The position numbers and the translations under genes were made by a program. Under the pieces are notes generated by a model. It saw only the letters and a list, made by a program, of their open reading frames with translations, did no database searches and was not told the origin of the DNA. A stretch of 64,000 nt of DNA from Natrialba hulunbeirensis JCM 10989 (GTDB taxonomy: Archaea > Halobacteriota > Halobacteria > Halobacteriales > Natrialbaceae). Each line of letters begins with the position of its first letter. The stretch's first letter is position 1. The DNA lies in contig NZ_AOIM01000009.1 of the NCBI RefSeq assembly GCF_000337575.1, positions 55,114 to 119,113 on the forward strand, read 5' to 3'. Of the stretch, positions 26,231 to 34,646 are shown piece after piece.

Positions 26231-26265
26231 AATTTGCTGCTCGCGAATTTGCTCGCAGCAAAATT
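26231..26265 (-). terminator. Hairpin directly downstream of tRNA-Val
   Basis: 26231-26240 pairs with 26255-26265 (one bulge) around a 14-base loop. On the minus strand the stem opens 3 bases after the tRNA discriminator with a short T-run, so it may act in termination or 3' processing. An internal 11-base direct repeat (GCGAATTTGCT-like) suggests it could also be a degenerate duplication. Confidence 0.4.
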
Positions 26266-26267
26266 AG

Positions 26268-26342
26268 TGGGTTGGGGCAGATTTGAACTGCCGACTTCCT
26301 CCGTGTGAAGGAGGTATCATAACCGGACTAGATCACCAACCC
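26268..26342 (-). tRNA. tRNA-Val (anticodon CAC)
   Basis: A 75-base cloverleaf: acceptor GGGTTGG/CCAACCC, anticodon stem CCTCC/GGAGG with loop TTCACAC (anticodon CAC), T arm GGCAG-TTCAAAT-CTGCC, discriminator A. No intron and no encoded CCA. It reads GUG codons. Confidence 0.95.
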
Positions 26343-26367
26343 GCACCCGGTGCTATCCGCGCATTCG

Positions 26368-26377
26368 ACTTAAGACT
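26368..26377 (-). promoter_or_regulatory. TATA-like element of tRNA-Val
   Basis: On the minus strand GTCTTAAGTC lies about 26-35 bases upstream of the tRNA 5' end, the usual archaeal TATA distance; similar CTTAAGTA elements precede the tRNA-Ser in this window. Confidence 0.55.
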
Positions 26378-26589
26378 TCCTTTCAGTCGGCAGTGTGACC
26401 CGTCGACGCAGGCCCACCCGGCCCTTCTCATCACCGACCCCACTACTCCGCTCACAACAAACTGCTGCCGAGAATTTCGGTCTAGCGCGAGGTGGTAAGC
26501 GCCGGAGTACTGAACTCGAGTCCACCGCTCTCACTCTGTTCTGCTCCCACTCGTCCAACCGTTACCTGACTACCTGCCGACTCAGTACC

Positions 26590-27123
26590 TCAGTACTCCG
26601 GTGCTTCCTCCGGCTCACCCTCCCGCGCGTTGACGACGCGGCCGAAGGTGAACAGCCCGTCCGACAGCCGGTTCAGGTACTGGACGGCCTGTTCGTTGAT
26701 CTCCTCTTCCTGTGCGAGGCCGACGGCGCGGCGTTCGGCGCGCCGACAGACCGTTCGCGCGTGGTGTAGCCGTGCGCCGGTGTCGCTCCCCGAGGGAAGG
26801 ATGAACGAGGTCAGCGGCTCGAGTTCCTCGTCGAACTCGTCGATCCAGTCTTCGACGGTGTCGACGTGCGCCGCGGTGATCGCGGGGTCGTCCTCGTCAG
26901 GATCTGGGTTCGCAAAGTCGGCTTGCACGACGTGGAGGTGGTTCTGCACGCTTCGCAGGCGCTCGTCCACGTCGTCGTGGCCGGTCGGGCGGATCGTCCC
27001 GAGCAGCGCGTTGAGTTCGTCGACGGTGCCGTAGGCCTCGATGCGAGCGCTCGTCTTCGAAACGCGGGTCATATCCCGCAGGTCCGTCTGGCCGTCGTCG
27101 CCGCGGCCGGTGTAGATCGACAT
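26590..27123 (-). CDS. Cob(I)alamin adenosyltransferase, PduO type
   Basis: A 177-residue enzyme that transfers the adenosyl group of ATP to cob(I)alamin or cobinamide. The N-terminal ATP motif YTGRGDDGQTDLRDMTRVSK and EAYGTVDELNALLG are complete, and the helix TVCRRAERRAVGLAQ carries the conserved Arg/Glu residues. Haloarchaea make or salvage B12. Single gene, divergent from a zinc-ribbon gene. The symbol could be pduO or cobO-like; I leave it blank. Confidence 0.92.
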   Translation of the reverse strand: MSIYTGRGDDGQTDLRDMTRVSKTSARIEAYGTVDELNALLGTIRPTGHDDVDERLRSVQNHLHVVQADFANPDPDEDDPAITAAHVDTVEDWIDEFDEELEPLTSFILPSGSDTGARLHHARTVCRRAERRAVGLAQEEEINEQAVQYLNRLSDGLFTFGRVVNAREGEPEEAPEY

Positions 27124-27246
27124 GGCCGAACCGACGGAGGGCGATTACTTAATTGCTGGCCGCTCGGCTGTCTCCTCGCGTTCCAGTTCCGACCACCAGC
27201 ATCCGGAACCAGTACGTTCAATTCGCTCCGTACGCAACCGTCTCGT

Positions 27247-27426
27247 ATGGCGATGGAACTCGATCACGACTGTCCCGACTGCGGCGAGGAACGGACGTTC
27301 TACCGTGCGGCGAGCACGACCATGCACCTCGGCGAGAAGGTCAAGTGGCACTGTCCCGACTGTGACTACGGTTTCGTCCGGATCAGCGACAACGGAACCG
27401 CCGTCGACTCGAGTGCAGACGCGTAA
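27247..27426 (+). CDS. Tiny zinc-ribbon protein
   Basis: A 59-residue protein with CPDCGEERTFYRA and CPDCDYGFVRI knuckles, a classic haloarchaeal zinc ribbon (DUF7838-like). The start ATG lies 120 bases from the divergent adenosyltransferase. It precedes the NAD kinase fusion by 91 bases. Function unknown. Confidence 0.8.
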   Translation: MAMELDHDCPDCGEERTFYRAASTTMHLGEKVKWHCPDCDYGFVRISDNGTAVDSSADA

Positions 27427-27517
27427 GTTCCCATTCTTCCCGCCGTCTTCAAGAACTGGCCGCTGGTCACATCGAGAACACCAACACCCATAGTCAGTCA
27501 GTTCCACGGATGACGTA

Positions 27518-29311
27518 ATGCAAGGACGCAGACTCGCGACGACGGAGGAGATTGTCGCGATCGTCAGTCCCGACAGCGACGACGTCGTTTCCCGACTCGA
27601 GTCCTGGACGGCCGAGCGCGACATCTCGCTGTCAACGGTGGCCGTTGGTGAGGACATCGGCCACGTCTACAACGAGAATCGGGCGACACTCGGCGTAACG
27701 ATCGGCGGCGACGGCACCTTTCTCGAGGGGATCAAGACCTTCGCGCCCCGGAACGTCCCGCAGATCGGCGTCAACACCGGGACGCTCGCCTTCCTCGCGC
27801 GCGTCGAACCCGAGGATCTGGAGGCGGCACTCGACGAGGTTATCCACGGCCGCGCCAAGGTCGACAGCCGCCAGCAGGTCGCCGTCCGCGGGGAAGAGAT
27901 CGACGCGACGGGGATCAACGACGTGATGGTCGAGCACGTGCCGCCGGAGAACCCGATCGACCGCAAGATCACCCAGCTTGACGTCTACGCCGACGACGAG
28001 TACATCGGTGAGTTCGAGGGAACTGGCCTCGCAGTTTCGACGCCGACGGGCTCGACCGGCATCTCGCTATCTGCCAACGGGCCGATTCACTACCCGGTCG
28101 ACAACCACACGCTGCAGCTCGTTCCGTTGCACACCCACCAGCTCGGCGTGCGGCCGATCGTGGTCTCGCCCTCGACGGAACTTCGGTTCGTGACCCAGGG
28201 GCCGGCAACGCTGCTAGTCGACGGCGGCCGGGCAAACGCCACGCTCGAAACCGGCGAGGAGGTCCTGATTACGGGAGCCGAGCGACTGGCACACGTCGTC
28301 CGGACGAGTTACGACGACCACTTTTTTACCGCGATTTCGAAGAAACTCGGCTGGGGGATCCGCGACGTGGACGAACCCCAGCGACAGTCCGCCACGGCGG
28401 GACGCGAGCACACGACGAGCCTCTCAGCCGCATCGGCCGGCCTCAATCACAGCCACAACCGTGCTCGGGACCCGGCTCTCGGCTCCGCCGCCATGACTGA
28501 CGACGACTCCGCGGCAGTACTCGAGCACGCCCACACAATCGCGACGGAAGCCGCCGAGGCCGCCGGTGAACCGCTGCGCGAACTGCACGGGCAGGTCGAG
28601 ACCGTCGCGGTCAAGAGCAACAAATCGGATATCGTCACCGAGGCGGACCACCAGGCCAATCGGATCATTACGACCGTCATCGACAACGAGTTCCCCGACC
28701 ATGGCATCGTCTCCGAGGAACAACCCCGCAGGAACGGCAAGAACGGCTATACGTGGGTCGTCGACCCACTCGACGGAACCGGGAACTTCGCCCACGGGAA
28801 CCCCAACTACTCGATTTCGATCGCCCTCCTCGAGAACGGCACGCCAGCGATGGGAGTCGTCTACGTTCCCGAAACAGACGAACTGTTCAGCGCGATTGCC
28901 GGCATCGGTGCCTGGCGAGACGGTGACCCGATCGAGACGACGGATCGCGACCGGCTCGACGAGAGTATGCTCATCTCGGGGTACGACCCGGACGGCACCT
29001 TCCTCTCGCACTTCTACCAGGAGTCACGCGGCGTCCGCCGGCTCGGCTCGGCGGCGCTCAACCTCTGTTATCTCGCGAGCGGTAGCGCCGACGCAACCTG
29101 GGAGCACGACACCTATCCGTGGGACATTGCCGGGGGCCTCGTTATCGCCCGTGCGGCAGGGGCGACGATCACCGACGAGCGCGGCGAGCCGTTCGCCTTC
29201 GACCTCGAGACCGACGAGCGGACGGCACTACTCGGTTCGAACGGGCCGCTGCATCCAGCGCTACTCGAGCATCTCGAGACGGGATTGCCAGAGCGCGGCG
29301 GAGACCGGTAG
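27518..29311 (+). CDS. NAD kinase fused to inositol-monophosphatase-like phosphatase
   Basis: A 597-residue two-domain protein. Residues 1-275 are an NAD(+) kinase: GGDGTF near 62-67, NDVMVEH near 135, and the Gly-rich STPTGSTG near 178-185. Residues 325-595 form an IMPase/FBPase-like phosphatase with DPLDGTGNFAHG near 415-426 and WDIAGGLVIARAAGA near 535-549 as metal sites. A 50-residue linker joins them. The second domain's own start (MTDDDSAAVLEHAH) is preserved inside. Methanocaldococcus has the reverse order in one protein with NADP phosphatase and NAD kinase activity, so this enzyme may both make and remove NADP. Confidence 0.92.
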   Translation: MQGRRLATTEEIVAIVSPDSDDVVSRLESWTAERDISLSTVAVGEDIGHVYNENRATLGVTIGGDGTFLEGIKTFAPRNVPQIGVNTGTLAFLARVEPEDLEAALDEVIHGRAKVDSRQQVAVRGEEIDATGINDVMVEHVPPENPIDRKITQLDVYADDEYIGEFEGTGLAVSTPTGSTGISLSANGPIHYPVDNHTLQLVPLHTHQLGVRPIVVSPSTELRFVTQGPATLLVDGGRANATLETGEEVLITGAERLAHVVRTSYDDHFFTAISKKLGWGIRDVDEPQRQSATAGREHTTSLSAASAGLNHSHNRARDPALGSAAMTDDDSAAVLEHAHTIATEAAEAAGEPLRELHGQVETVAVKSNKSDIVTEADHQANRIITTVIDNEFPDHGIVSEEQPRRNGKNGYTWVVDPLDGTGNFAHGNPNYSISIALLENGTPAMGVVYVPETDELFSAIAGIGAWRDGDPIETTDRDRLDESMLISGYDPDGTFLSHFYQESRGVRRLGSAALNLCYLASGSADATWEHDTYPWDIAGGLVIARAAGATITDERGEPFAFDLETDERTALLGSNGPLHPALLEHLETGLPERGGDR

Positions 29312-29466
29312 CCTGAGACTGCTGACTCTGACCCCGCACAGTGTGGCCGTTTGCCGGTTTGCATCGCACGCAGCGAAACGGCACAAAGCTGTTTCGGTGG
29401 TGTGAGCGTCGGTTTCACCCCTCGAATACGCTTATCGTCACTGCTGTTCGTCGTAGGTGTAGGAAC

Positions 29467-30063
29467 ATGTCACTCTTCCCGACCGAGATGGAGAGCGAAC
29501 GGCTCCGGTACGAGCGAGTGCACCCGGAGGAGTTCGACGCGTACGAACTCTACGAGTACGTCCAGGCTGGCGCACCCCACACCGACGAGTTAACGGAGTA
29601 CATGACGTGGGATCCACACGCCCACCCGAAGGAGTCGTTCGACTGGGTCGAACAGGCCGGTGAGAAGTTCGACGACGGCGAGGCCGCGAACTACCTCGTT
29701 CGTCCGACCGAGGGCGAGCGGGCCGGCGAACTTGCCGGTACCGCGGGCCTCTTCGCGGACTGGGACCGTCGGCGAGCGATCTTCGGCACGTGGTTCCGGA
29801 AACCGTTCTGGGGCCGGGGCTACTCCGGTGAGCGCGCCGCTCGGATGCTCGAACTCGCCTTCGATCGGCTGGATCTCGAACTCGTTGCTGTTTCGCACGT
29901 CCCGGAAAACGAGAACTCCCAGCGCGCGATCGAGAAGTACGTCGACCGCTTCGGCGGCCGAAAAGAGGGTCGACTCCGCAACACGGTCGTCATCGACGAC
30001 GAGCCGCGAGATGTCATCCAGTACAGCATCTCGCGCGAGGAGTGGGAGCGAAACCGCGACTGA
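29467..30063 (+). CDS. GNAT acetyltransferase, RimJ/RimL-like
   Basis: A 198-residue N-acetyltransferase: ESERLRYERVHPEEFDAYEL at the start, WFRKPFWGRGYSGERAARML as the acetyl-CoA loop (about 105-124), and VPENENSQRAIEKYVDRFGG as motif B. Substrate unknown. ATG at 29467; upstream codons are open but not homologous. Convergent with gcvPB. Confidence 0.88.
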   Translation: MSLFPTEMESERLRYERVHPEEFDAYELYEYVQAGAPHTDELTEYMTWDPHAHPKESFDWVEQAGEKFDDGEAANYLVRPTEGERAGELAGTAGLFADWDRRRAIFGTWFRKPFWGRGYSGERAARMLELAFDRLDLELVAVSHVPENENSQRAIEKYVDRFGGRKEGRLRNTVVIDDEPRDVIQYSISREEWERNRD

Positions 30064-30115
30064 CGCTCGCTGGATTTTCGAGCGAGACCGCCTGTGTGCG
30101 CTTGGTCCTTTGGTC

Positions 30116-31654
30116 CTACGTGTCTTCCTCAGCCAACTCGTGCCAGGACAGGCGCGGATTCCGCGCCGCGCTGGTCTGGTCGATCCGCCGCGCCGTCGTC
30201 CGCTCGGGGGCGTCCTCGAGTACCCCGTCGCTTTCCTCGGCGACGGCGTTGAACGCCGCCGCGAGACGATCGAGCGTATCCTTGCTCTCGATTTCCGTCG
30301 GCTCGGTCATCAGCGCCTCGGGGACGATTTCGGGCCACTTCGTCGTCGGCGGGTGGACGCCGTAATCGAGCATCCGCTTTGCGACGTCGGCTGCGTCCTG
30401 GTCGCCCGCGCTGGCGACGAACTCGTGGTGGAACGGACCGTACGGAACGTCGTACTCGATCTGGCTTGCGAGGTAGTTCGCGTTGAGCACGGCCTTGGCG
30501 CTGGCGTCTGTCAGTCCCTCGTCGCCGAGGCGGGCGATGTAGGCGAACGCCTTGACGAGGACGAGCCAGTTGCCCTGGAAGCCATGGACCTTGCCGATGG
30601 TGTGGTCGGGATCGAACAGTTCGTAGGTTGGCTTCTCGCTATCAGCACCGGCATTCGTCTCCGTATCAGCCTCGCGAACCCGCGGCGCCGGCAGGAACGA
30701 CTCGAGTTCACCCACGACACCGACGGGTCCCGCGCCGGGACCGCCGCCGCCGTGTGGCGTCGCGAACGTCTTGTGAACGTTGTAGTGCATCACGTCGAAG
30801 CCCATATCACCCGGTCGCGCGCGGCCGAGCAGCGCGTTCAGGTTCGCGCCGTCGTAGTAGAGGAGACCGCCGACATCGTGGACCATGTCGGCGATTTCCT
30901 CGATGTCGCGCTCGAACAGGCCGAGCGTGTTGGGGTTCGTGAGCATCAGCGCTGCCGTATTTTCGGAGAGGGCGGCCTCGAGTGCCTCGAGGTCGACGCG
31001 CCCGTCTTCGTCACTCGGCAGCGAGACGACGTCGTAGCCGCCGAGTGCAGCGGTCGCAAAGTTCGTCCCGTGGGCGCTCTCGGGGATGATGACCTCGTCG
31101 CGGTGGCCCTCGCCGTTGTGCTCGTGGTAGGCCGCGGCGACGCGGATGCCGACGAACTCGCCGGCTGCGCCCGCAGGGGGTTGGAGCGTGACGGCGTCCA
31201 TGCCACCGATTCGGCCGAGGTAGTCCTGGAGTCGATACAGCAACTCGAGTGTCCCCTGGATCGACTCCGCGGAGCGGTCGGGGTGGACCGCAGCCGAAGG
31301 CAGCGCCGCCACGTCCTCGGTGAACTTGGGGTTGTACTTCATCGTACACGAGCCAAGCGGGTAGGGACCGCTGTCGATCCCGTAGATCATCTGCGAGAGG
31401 CGCGTGTAGTGGCGGGCGAGTTCGGGCTCCGAGAGTCCGGGCAACTCGAGTTCGTCTCGCGTGAGGTCGTCGGGGAGTGGCGAGTTGCTGTCACCGTCGC
31501 CGTCATCGTTGTTGTCGCTACTGATGTCGACGCTGGTCTGGTCCTTCTCGGAGAGCAGCGGTTCGTACTGGCCGTCGTTGACGTAGCGAGCCTGGTCGTA
31601 GCGGACCTGGCTGGCGTCGGTCGTTGGGTCGCTAGTTGTGTGGTCGTCGCTCAT
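30116..31654 (-). CDS. gcvPB: Glycine dehydrogenase (decarboxylating) subunit 2
   Basis: A 512-residue PLP subunit of the glycine cleavage P-protein, which decarboxylates glycine and passes the aminomethyl group to H-protein lipoate. The PLP lysine lies in [16 protein letters not shown] near 285-300. Other family blocks are [13 protein letters not shown] near 98-110 and [20 protein letters not shown] near 155-175. A 20-residue Asp/Asn insert sits near the N-terminus. It overlaps gcvPA by 4 bases. No gcvT or gcvH is in the window. Confidence 0.96.
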   Translation of the reverse strand: MSDDHTTSDPTTDASQVRYDQARYVNDGQYEPLLSEKDQTSVDISSDNNDDGDGDSNSPLPDDLTRDELELPGLSEPELARHYTRLSQMIYGIDSGPYPLGSCTMKYNPKFTEDVAALPSAAVHPDRSAESIQGTLELLYRLQDYLGRIGGMDAVTLQPPAGAAGEFVGIRVAAAYHEHNGEGHRDEVIIPESAHGTNFATAALGGYDVVSLPSDEDGRVDLEALEAALSENTAALMLTNPNTLGLFERDIEEIADMVHDVGGLLYYDGANLNALLGRARPGDMGFDVMHYNVHKTFATPHGGGGPGAGPVGVVGELESFLPAPRVREADTETNAGADSEKPTYELFDPDHTIGKVHGFQGNWLVLVKAFAYIARLGDEGLTDASAKAVLNANYLASQIEYDVPYGPFHHEFVASAGDQDAADVAKRMLDYGVHPPTTKWPEIVPEALMTEPTEIESKDTLDRLAAAFNAVAEESDGVLEDAPERTTARRIDQTSAARNPRLSWHELAEEDT

Positions 31655-33000
31655 CGAACCACCTCCGTCATCGCCGCGACGAAGTCGTCGAGGTCGTCGT
31701 CGGGGACGCCGGCAACACAGACTTGAATCTCGTGCTCGCCGACGACGTGGACTGCAAAGCCGCGTTTCTCGAGATCCTCGGCGACCGCCGGCGCGGGCTG
31801 GTCGACGCGTGCGACGAACTCGCGGATGTGGTGGCGGTCGTGGACCGGTGCCTGGACGCCGTCGAGGTCGTCGAGTCGCGCTGCGAGGTCCTCGGCGCGT
31901 GTCACGCCGCGCTTTGCGAGGTCGACCATCCCGTTCGGGCCGAGCGAGGCCGCGTGCATCGCAGTTCGCAGCGCAACCCAGGCCTGATTCGTACAGATAT
32001 TACTCGTTGCACGCTCGCGGCGGATGTGCTGTTCGCGGGTCTGCAGCGTGAGGGTGAACACCCGTCGGTCGGTCGCGTCCTCGCTCACGCCGACCAGCCG
32101 GCCGGGCACCTGGCGCAGGAACTCCTCTCGGCAGGCGAAGAGGCCGAGCCCCATCCCGTAGCTCGTCGGCAGGCCGAGCACGCTCGCGTCGCCGATGACG
32201 ACGTCCGCACCCACGTCTGCGGGTCGCTGTAGAAGCGAGAGTGCAACCGGGTCCGAACCGAGCACGAACAACGCGTCAGCGTCGTCTGCGACCTCGCCGA
32301 TCGTCTCGAGTTGCTCTTCGATCGTTCCGCGTACGGTCGGATTCTCTGCGTAGACCATGACCACGTCGTCGCCCTCGTCGACAGTGGACTCGAGTGCGTC
32401 CACGTCGACGGTGCCGTCGTCGGTCGGGTACGACTCGACGGTGAGGTCGGTGCCGGCGACGTAGTTTTCGAGCGTGCTTCGTCGCCCCTCGCGCAGGAGG
32501 TCGGGGACGAGCACGCGGTGGCCGCTCGTCGAGCGGACGCGTTCTGCGAGCGTCGCGGCTTCGCCGAGTGCCGTCGCGGCGTCGTACATCGAACAGTTGG
32601 CGATTTCCAGTCCTGTGAGTTCGACCAGCAGCGACTGGTACTCGAACAGCGCCTGGAGGAAGCCCTGGGAGACCTCGGGCTGGTACTGCGTATAGGACGT
32701 GAGAAATTCGGATCGGTCCGCGAGGTGATCGACGAGCGAGGGAATGTAGTAGCCGTAGTGGCCTCGCCCGAGCAGTTCCGTCAGGTCCGCGTTCCGGTCG
32801 AGCACCGAGCGCACGAGCCGGCGCGTCTCGCGCTCGGACCGCGCGTCGATTCCGAACTCGTCGGTGAACCGAACGTCGTCGGGAATATCAAAGAGCTCGT
32901 CGACGGCGTCGACCCCGATCGCTTCGAGCATTGCTGTGCGTCCATCGTCCGTGTGGGGAGCGTAGGGACTCCCCGTCGTGTGTGTATCAGACTCGTTCAT
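31651..33000 (-). CDS. gcvPA: Glycine dehydrogenase (decarboxylating) subunit 1
   Basis: A 449-residue partner of GcvPB with a PLP-transferase fold but no PLP lysine, as usual for the archaeal split P-protein. Diagnostic stretches are [20 protein letters not shown] and [17 protein letters not shown]-like text, then [20 protein letters not shown]. Together the two subunits match the single bacterial GcvP. The GTACTG-rich repeat region lies just upstream and may control the operon. Confidence 0.96.
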   Translation of the reverse strand: MNESDTHTTGSPYAPHTDDGRTAMLEAIGVDAVDELFDIPDDVRFTDEFGIDARSERETRRLVRSVLDRNADLTELLGRGHYGYYIPSLVDHLADRSEFLTSYTQYQPEVSQGFLQALFEYQSLLVELTGLEIANCSMYDAATALGEAATLAERVRSTSGHRVLVPDLLREGRRSTLENYVAGTDLTVESYPTDDGTVDVDALESTVDEGDDVVMVYAENPTVRGTIEEQLETIGEVADDADALFVLGSDPVALSLLQRPADVGADVVIGDASVLGLPTSYGMGLGLFACREEFLRQVPGRLVGVSEDATDRRVFTLTLQTREQHIRRERATSNICTNQAWVALRTAMHAASLGPNGMVDLAKRGVTRAEDLAARLDDLDGVQAPVHDRHHIREFVARVDQPAPAVAEDLEKRGFAVHVVGEHEIQVCVAGVPDDDLDDFVAAMTEVVR

Positions 33001-33019
33001 ACCGCCTCACTGCGTGATT

Positions 33020-33066
33020 GTACTGGGTGGTTGTACTGTTGGTACTGGTAGCTGGTACTGGTACTG
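33020..33066 (-). repeat. GTACTG repeat cluster upstream of gcvPA
   Basis: The hexamer GTACTG starts at 33020, 33033, 33042, 33055 and 33061, i.e. five copies in 47 bases, most preceded by G or T. It begins 20 bases upstream of the gcvPA start codon (on the minus strand CAGTAC repeats). Such close repeats may be operator half-sites or a simple-sequence expansion. Confidence 0.7.
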
Positions 33067-33242
33067 TCCTGGTATCCGGATTCGCCCGTGTGGCCGGTGT
33101 GACCCAGCGCCCGCCTCGTCCCGCTCTCGGAACCGCGAACTGCCGTTCGAGACACGATAGCTGTCTGTTGCAGCTAGGGGATAATGAACGCACCCGTTCC
33201 GGTGAGCGCGACCGTCATCTGGTATCGAACTGGTCGGTGGAG

Positions 33243-34535
33243 TTACCGGGTACTCGAGTCCGAGTCGTCGGCGTCGGTGTCGGCATCGGCGTCGGTGTCG
33301 GCGGTGTCGTCTGTTCCGTCAGTCGTTTCGTTCGGGTCGCTCGCGTCGGGCGTTTCACCTGTGTCGGTGTCACTCTCGTCTGTGCCACTGGTCTCGTGCT
33401 CACTGCCGTTCTTCCTCTCCTCATCGTCCCTGTCGGTGCCGACGCCAGCACCGACCGTCTGCACTGCTTCGTCCTCACCTGGTTGCCCGGCACCGGTGAC
33501 CGGCTCCACTCCTGCCGCGCGCTCGCGGGCGAACAGATCGAGCGTGATCTTCGCGCCGCCGAGGACGACCGGGCCGATGAACAGCCCAACCGCACCGAAG
33601 ACGACCAGTCCGCCGAAGATACCGACGACGATGATCGCGGAGTTGAAGGCGCTCGTCCGGCCGATGAGCGCGGGCCGGATGTAGGTGTCCGAGGCGCTGA
33701 CGATCGAGCCGTAGACAACGAGTATGCCTGCCGTTACGAACTGGCCCGTGGCGAGCAGGTACAGCGAGACCGGTACCCAGACGCCGAACGCGCCGATCAG
33801 CGGCAACAGCGCGAAGATGAACGTTACGACCGAGAGCAACACGACGGTGGGAACCCCGAGCAGCGCGAGGCCGGCACCGAGCAGAACCGCCTGAATCGCG
33901 GCGACGGCGACGTTTCCGACGACCGACGCCCACATGAGCTGGTCGAGCTCAGTAGCGAGTTCCGACACCAGTTCGTCCTCGACCGGCAACACGCGCATGA
34001 GCCATTCGACGAACTCGCCCCCATCTCGCAACAGTGCGAACAGGACGAACAGCGTCACCGTCAGGCCGATCAAGATGCCGGGAATACCGCCGGCGATCTC
34101 GAGGGCGCTCATTGCGAGCCCCTGCAGTCCCGTCGCGATCGGTTCCTGGTAGGTCTGGTAGAACTCGACGACGTCGATCGAGTAGCCTGTCGCCTCGATC
34201 TGGGATTCGATCGCCTCGATATTGAGCTGGCCGTTCTGGATGGCGGTGATGACTTGGAGCGCCTCGCGGAACGCGACAATGAGGACGTAGGTGAGCGGGA
34301 GCAAGATCGCGAGAATCGCGACGGCGACGAGCGTGAGCGCGGCGACGAGCGAGCCAGTGTAGCGCTCGAGCCACCGCTGTACAGGACGCAGAATGTACGC
34401 GAGAACGACGCCGAGCAGCACGTACTGGAGATACGGCAGAACGATGAGGAGCCCGAGTATAGATGCGACGGCAGCGAGAACGGTTAGTCCGGGCCGTTTT
34501 GCGTACCAGCCACCGGTCGGAAGACGATCGGCCAT
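33243..34535 (-). CDS. AI-2E-family (PerM/TqsA-like) membrane protein
   Basis: A 430-residue protein with about seven to eight transmembrane helices of the AI-2E/PerM family. N-terminal helix pair VLAAVASILGLLIVLPYLQY and LLGVVLAYILRPVQRWLERY, then the loop LLRDGGEFVEWLMRVLPVED and C-terminal helix block GGLVVFGAVGLFIGPVVLGG. The last 80 residues are an Asp/Thr/Glu tail. ATG at 34535 is chosen because AAGGGAG lies just upstream; an upstream ATG at 34559 sits within an A/T-rich promoter-like stretch. Haloarchaea have no known AI-2 signal, so the cargo is open. Confidence 0.9.
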   Translation of the reverse strand: MADRLPTGGWYAKRPGLTVLAAVASILGLLIVLPYLQYVLLGVVLAYILRPVQRWLERYTGSLVAALTLVAVAILAILLPLTYVLIVAFREALQVITAIQNGQLNIEAIESQIEATGYSIDVVEFYQTYQEPIATGLQGLAMSALEIAGGIPGILIGLTVTLFVLFALLRDGGEFVEWLMRVLPVEDELVSELATELDQLMWASVVGNVAVAAIQAVLLGAGLALLGVPTVVLLSVVTFIFALLPLIGAFGVWVPVSLYLLATGQFVTAGILVVYGSIVSASDTYIRPALIGRTSAFNSAIIVVGIFGGLVVFGAVGLFIGPVVLGGAKITLDLFARERAAGVEPVTGAGQPGEDEAVQTVGAGVGTDRDDEERKNGSEHETSGTDESDTDTGETPDASDPNETTDGTDDTADTDADADTDADDSDSSTR

Positions 34536-34646
34536 GGTATCGACTCCCTTTGCGCTCATGATTCATTATTTTGGTGATATGACGTGCGACCCGTGACGTG
34601 ACGAACGGGGAGGCAACTTCGATCGACGGCTACCGATCGCTGTGAC

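Larger units (their letters stand above)
25938..26267. other. Intergenic region with partial copies of the tRNA-Val 3' end
   Basis: 330 bases with no gene. It holds a 15-bp exact inverted copy of the tRNA T-arm/acceptor region (26208-26222), an 11-bp direct copy (26144-26154) and a hairpin next to the tRNA. The layout resembles the trace of a past integration at the tRNA. Confidence 0.55.

Noticed and set aside
29660-31726. Long plus-strand frame across the GNAT gene and gcvPB
   Set aside because: Crosses two real genes in other frames and strands; no homology.
33001-33242. Glycine riboswitch upstream of gcvPA
   Set aside because: No aptamer-like conserved elements seen, and this class is not known from haloarchaea; only the hexamer repeats stand out.
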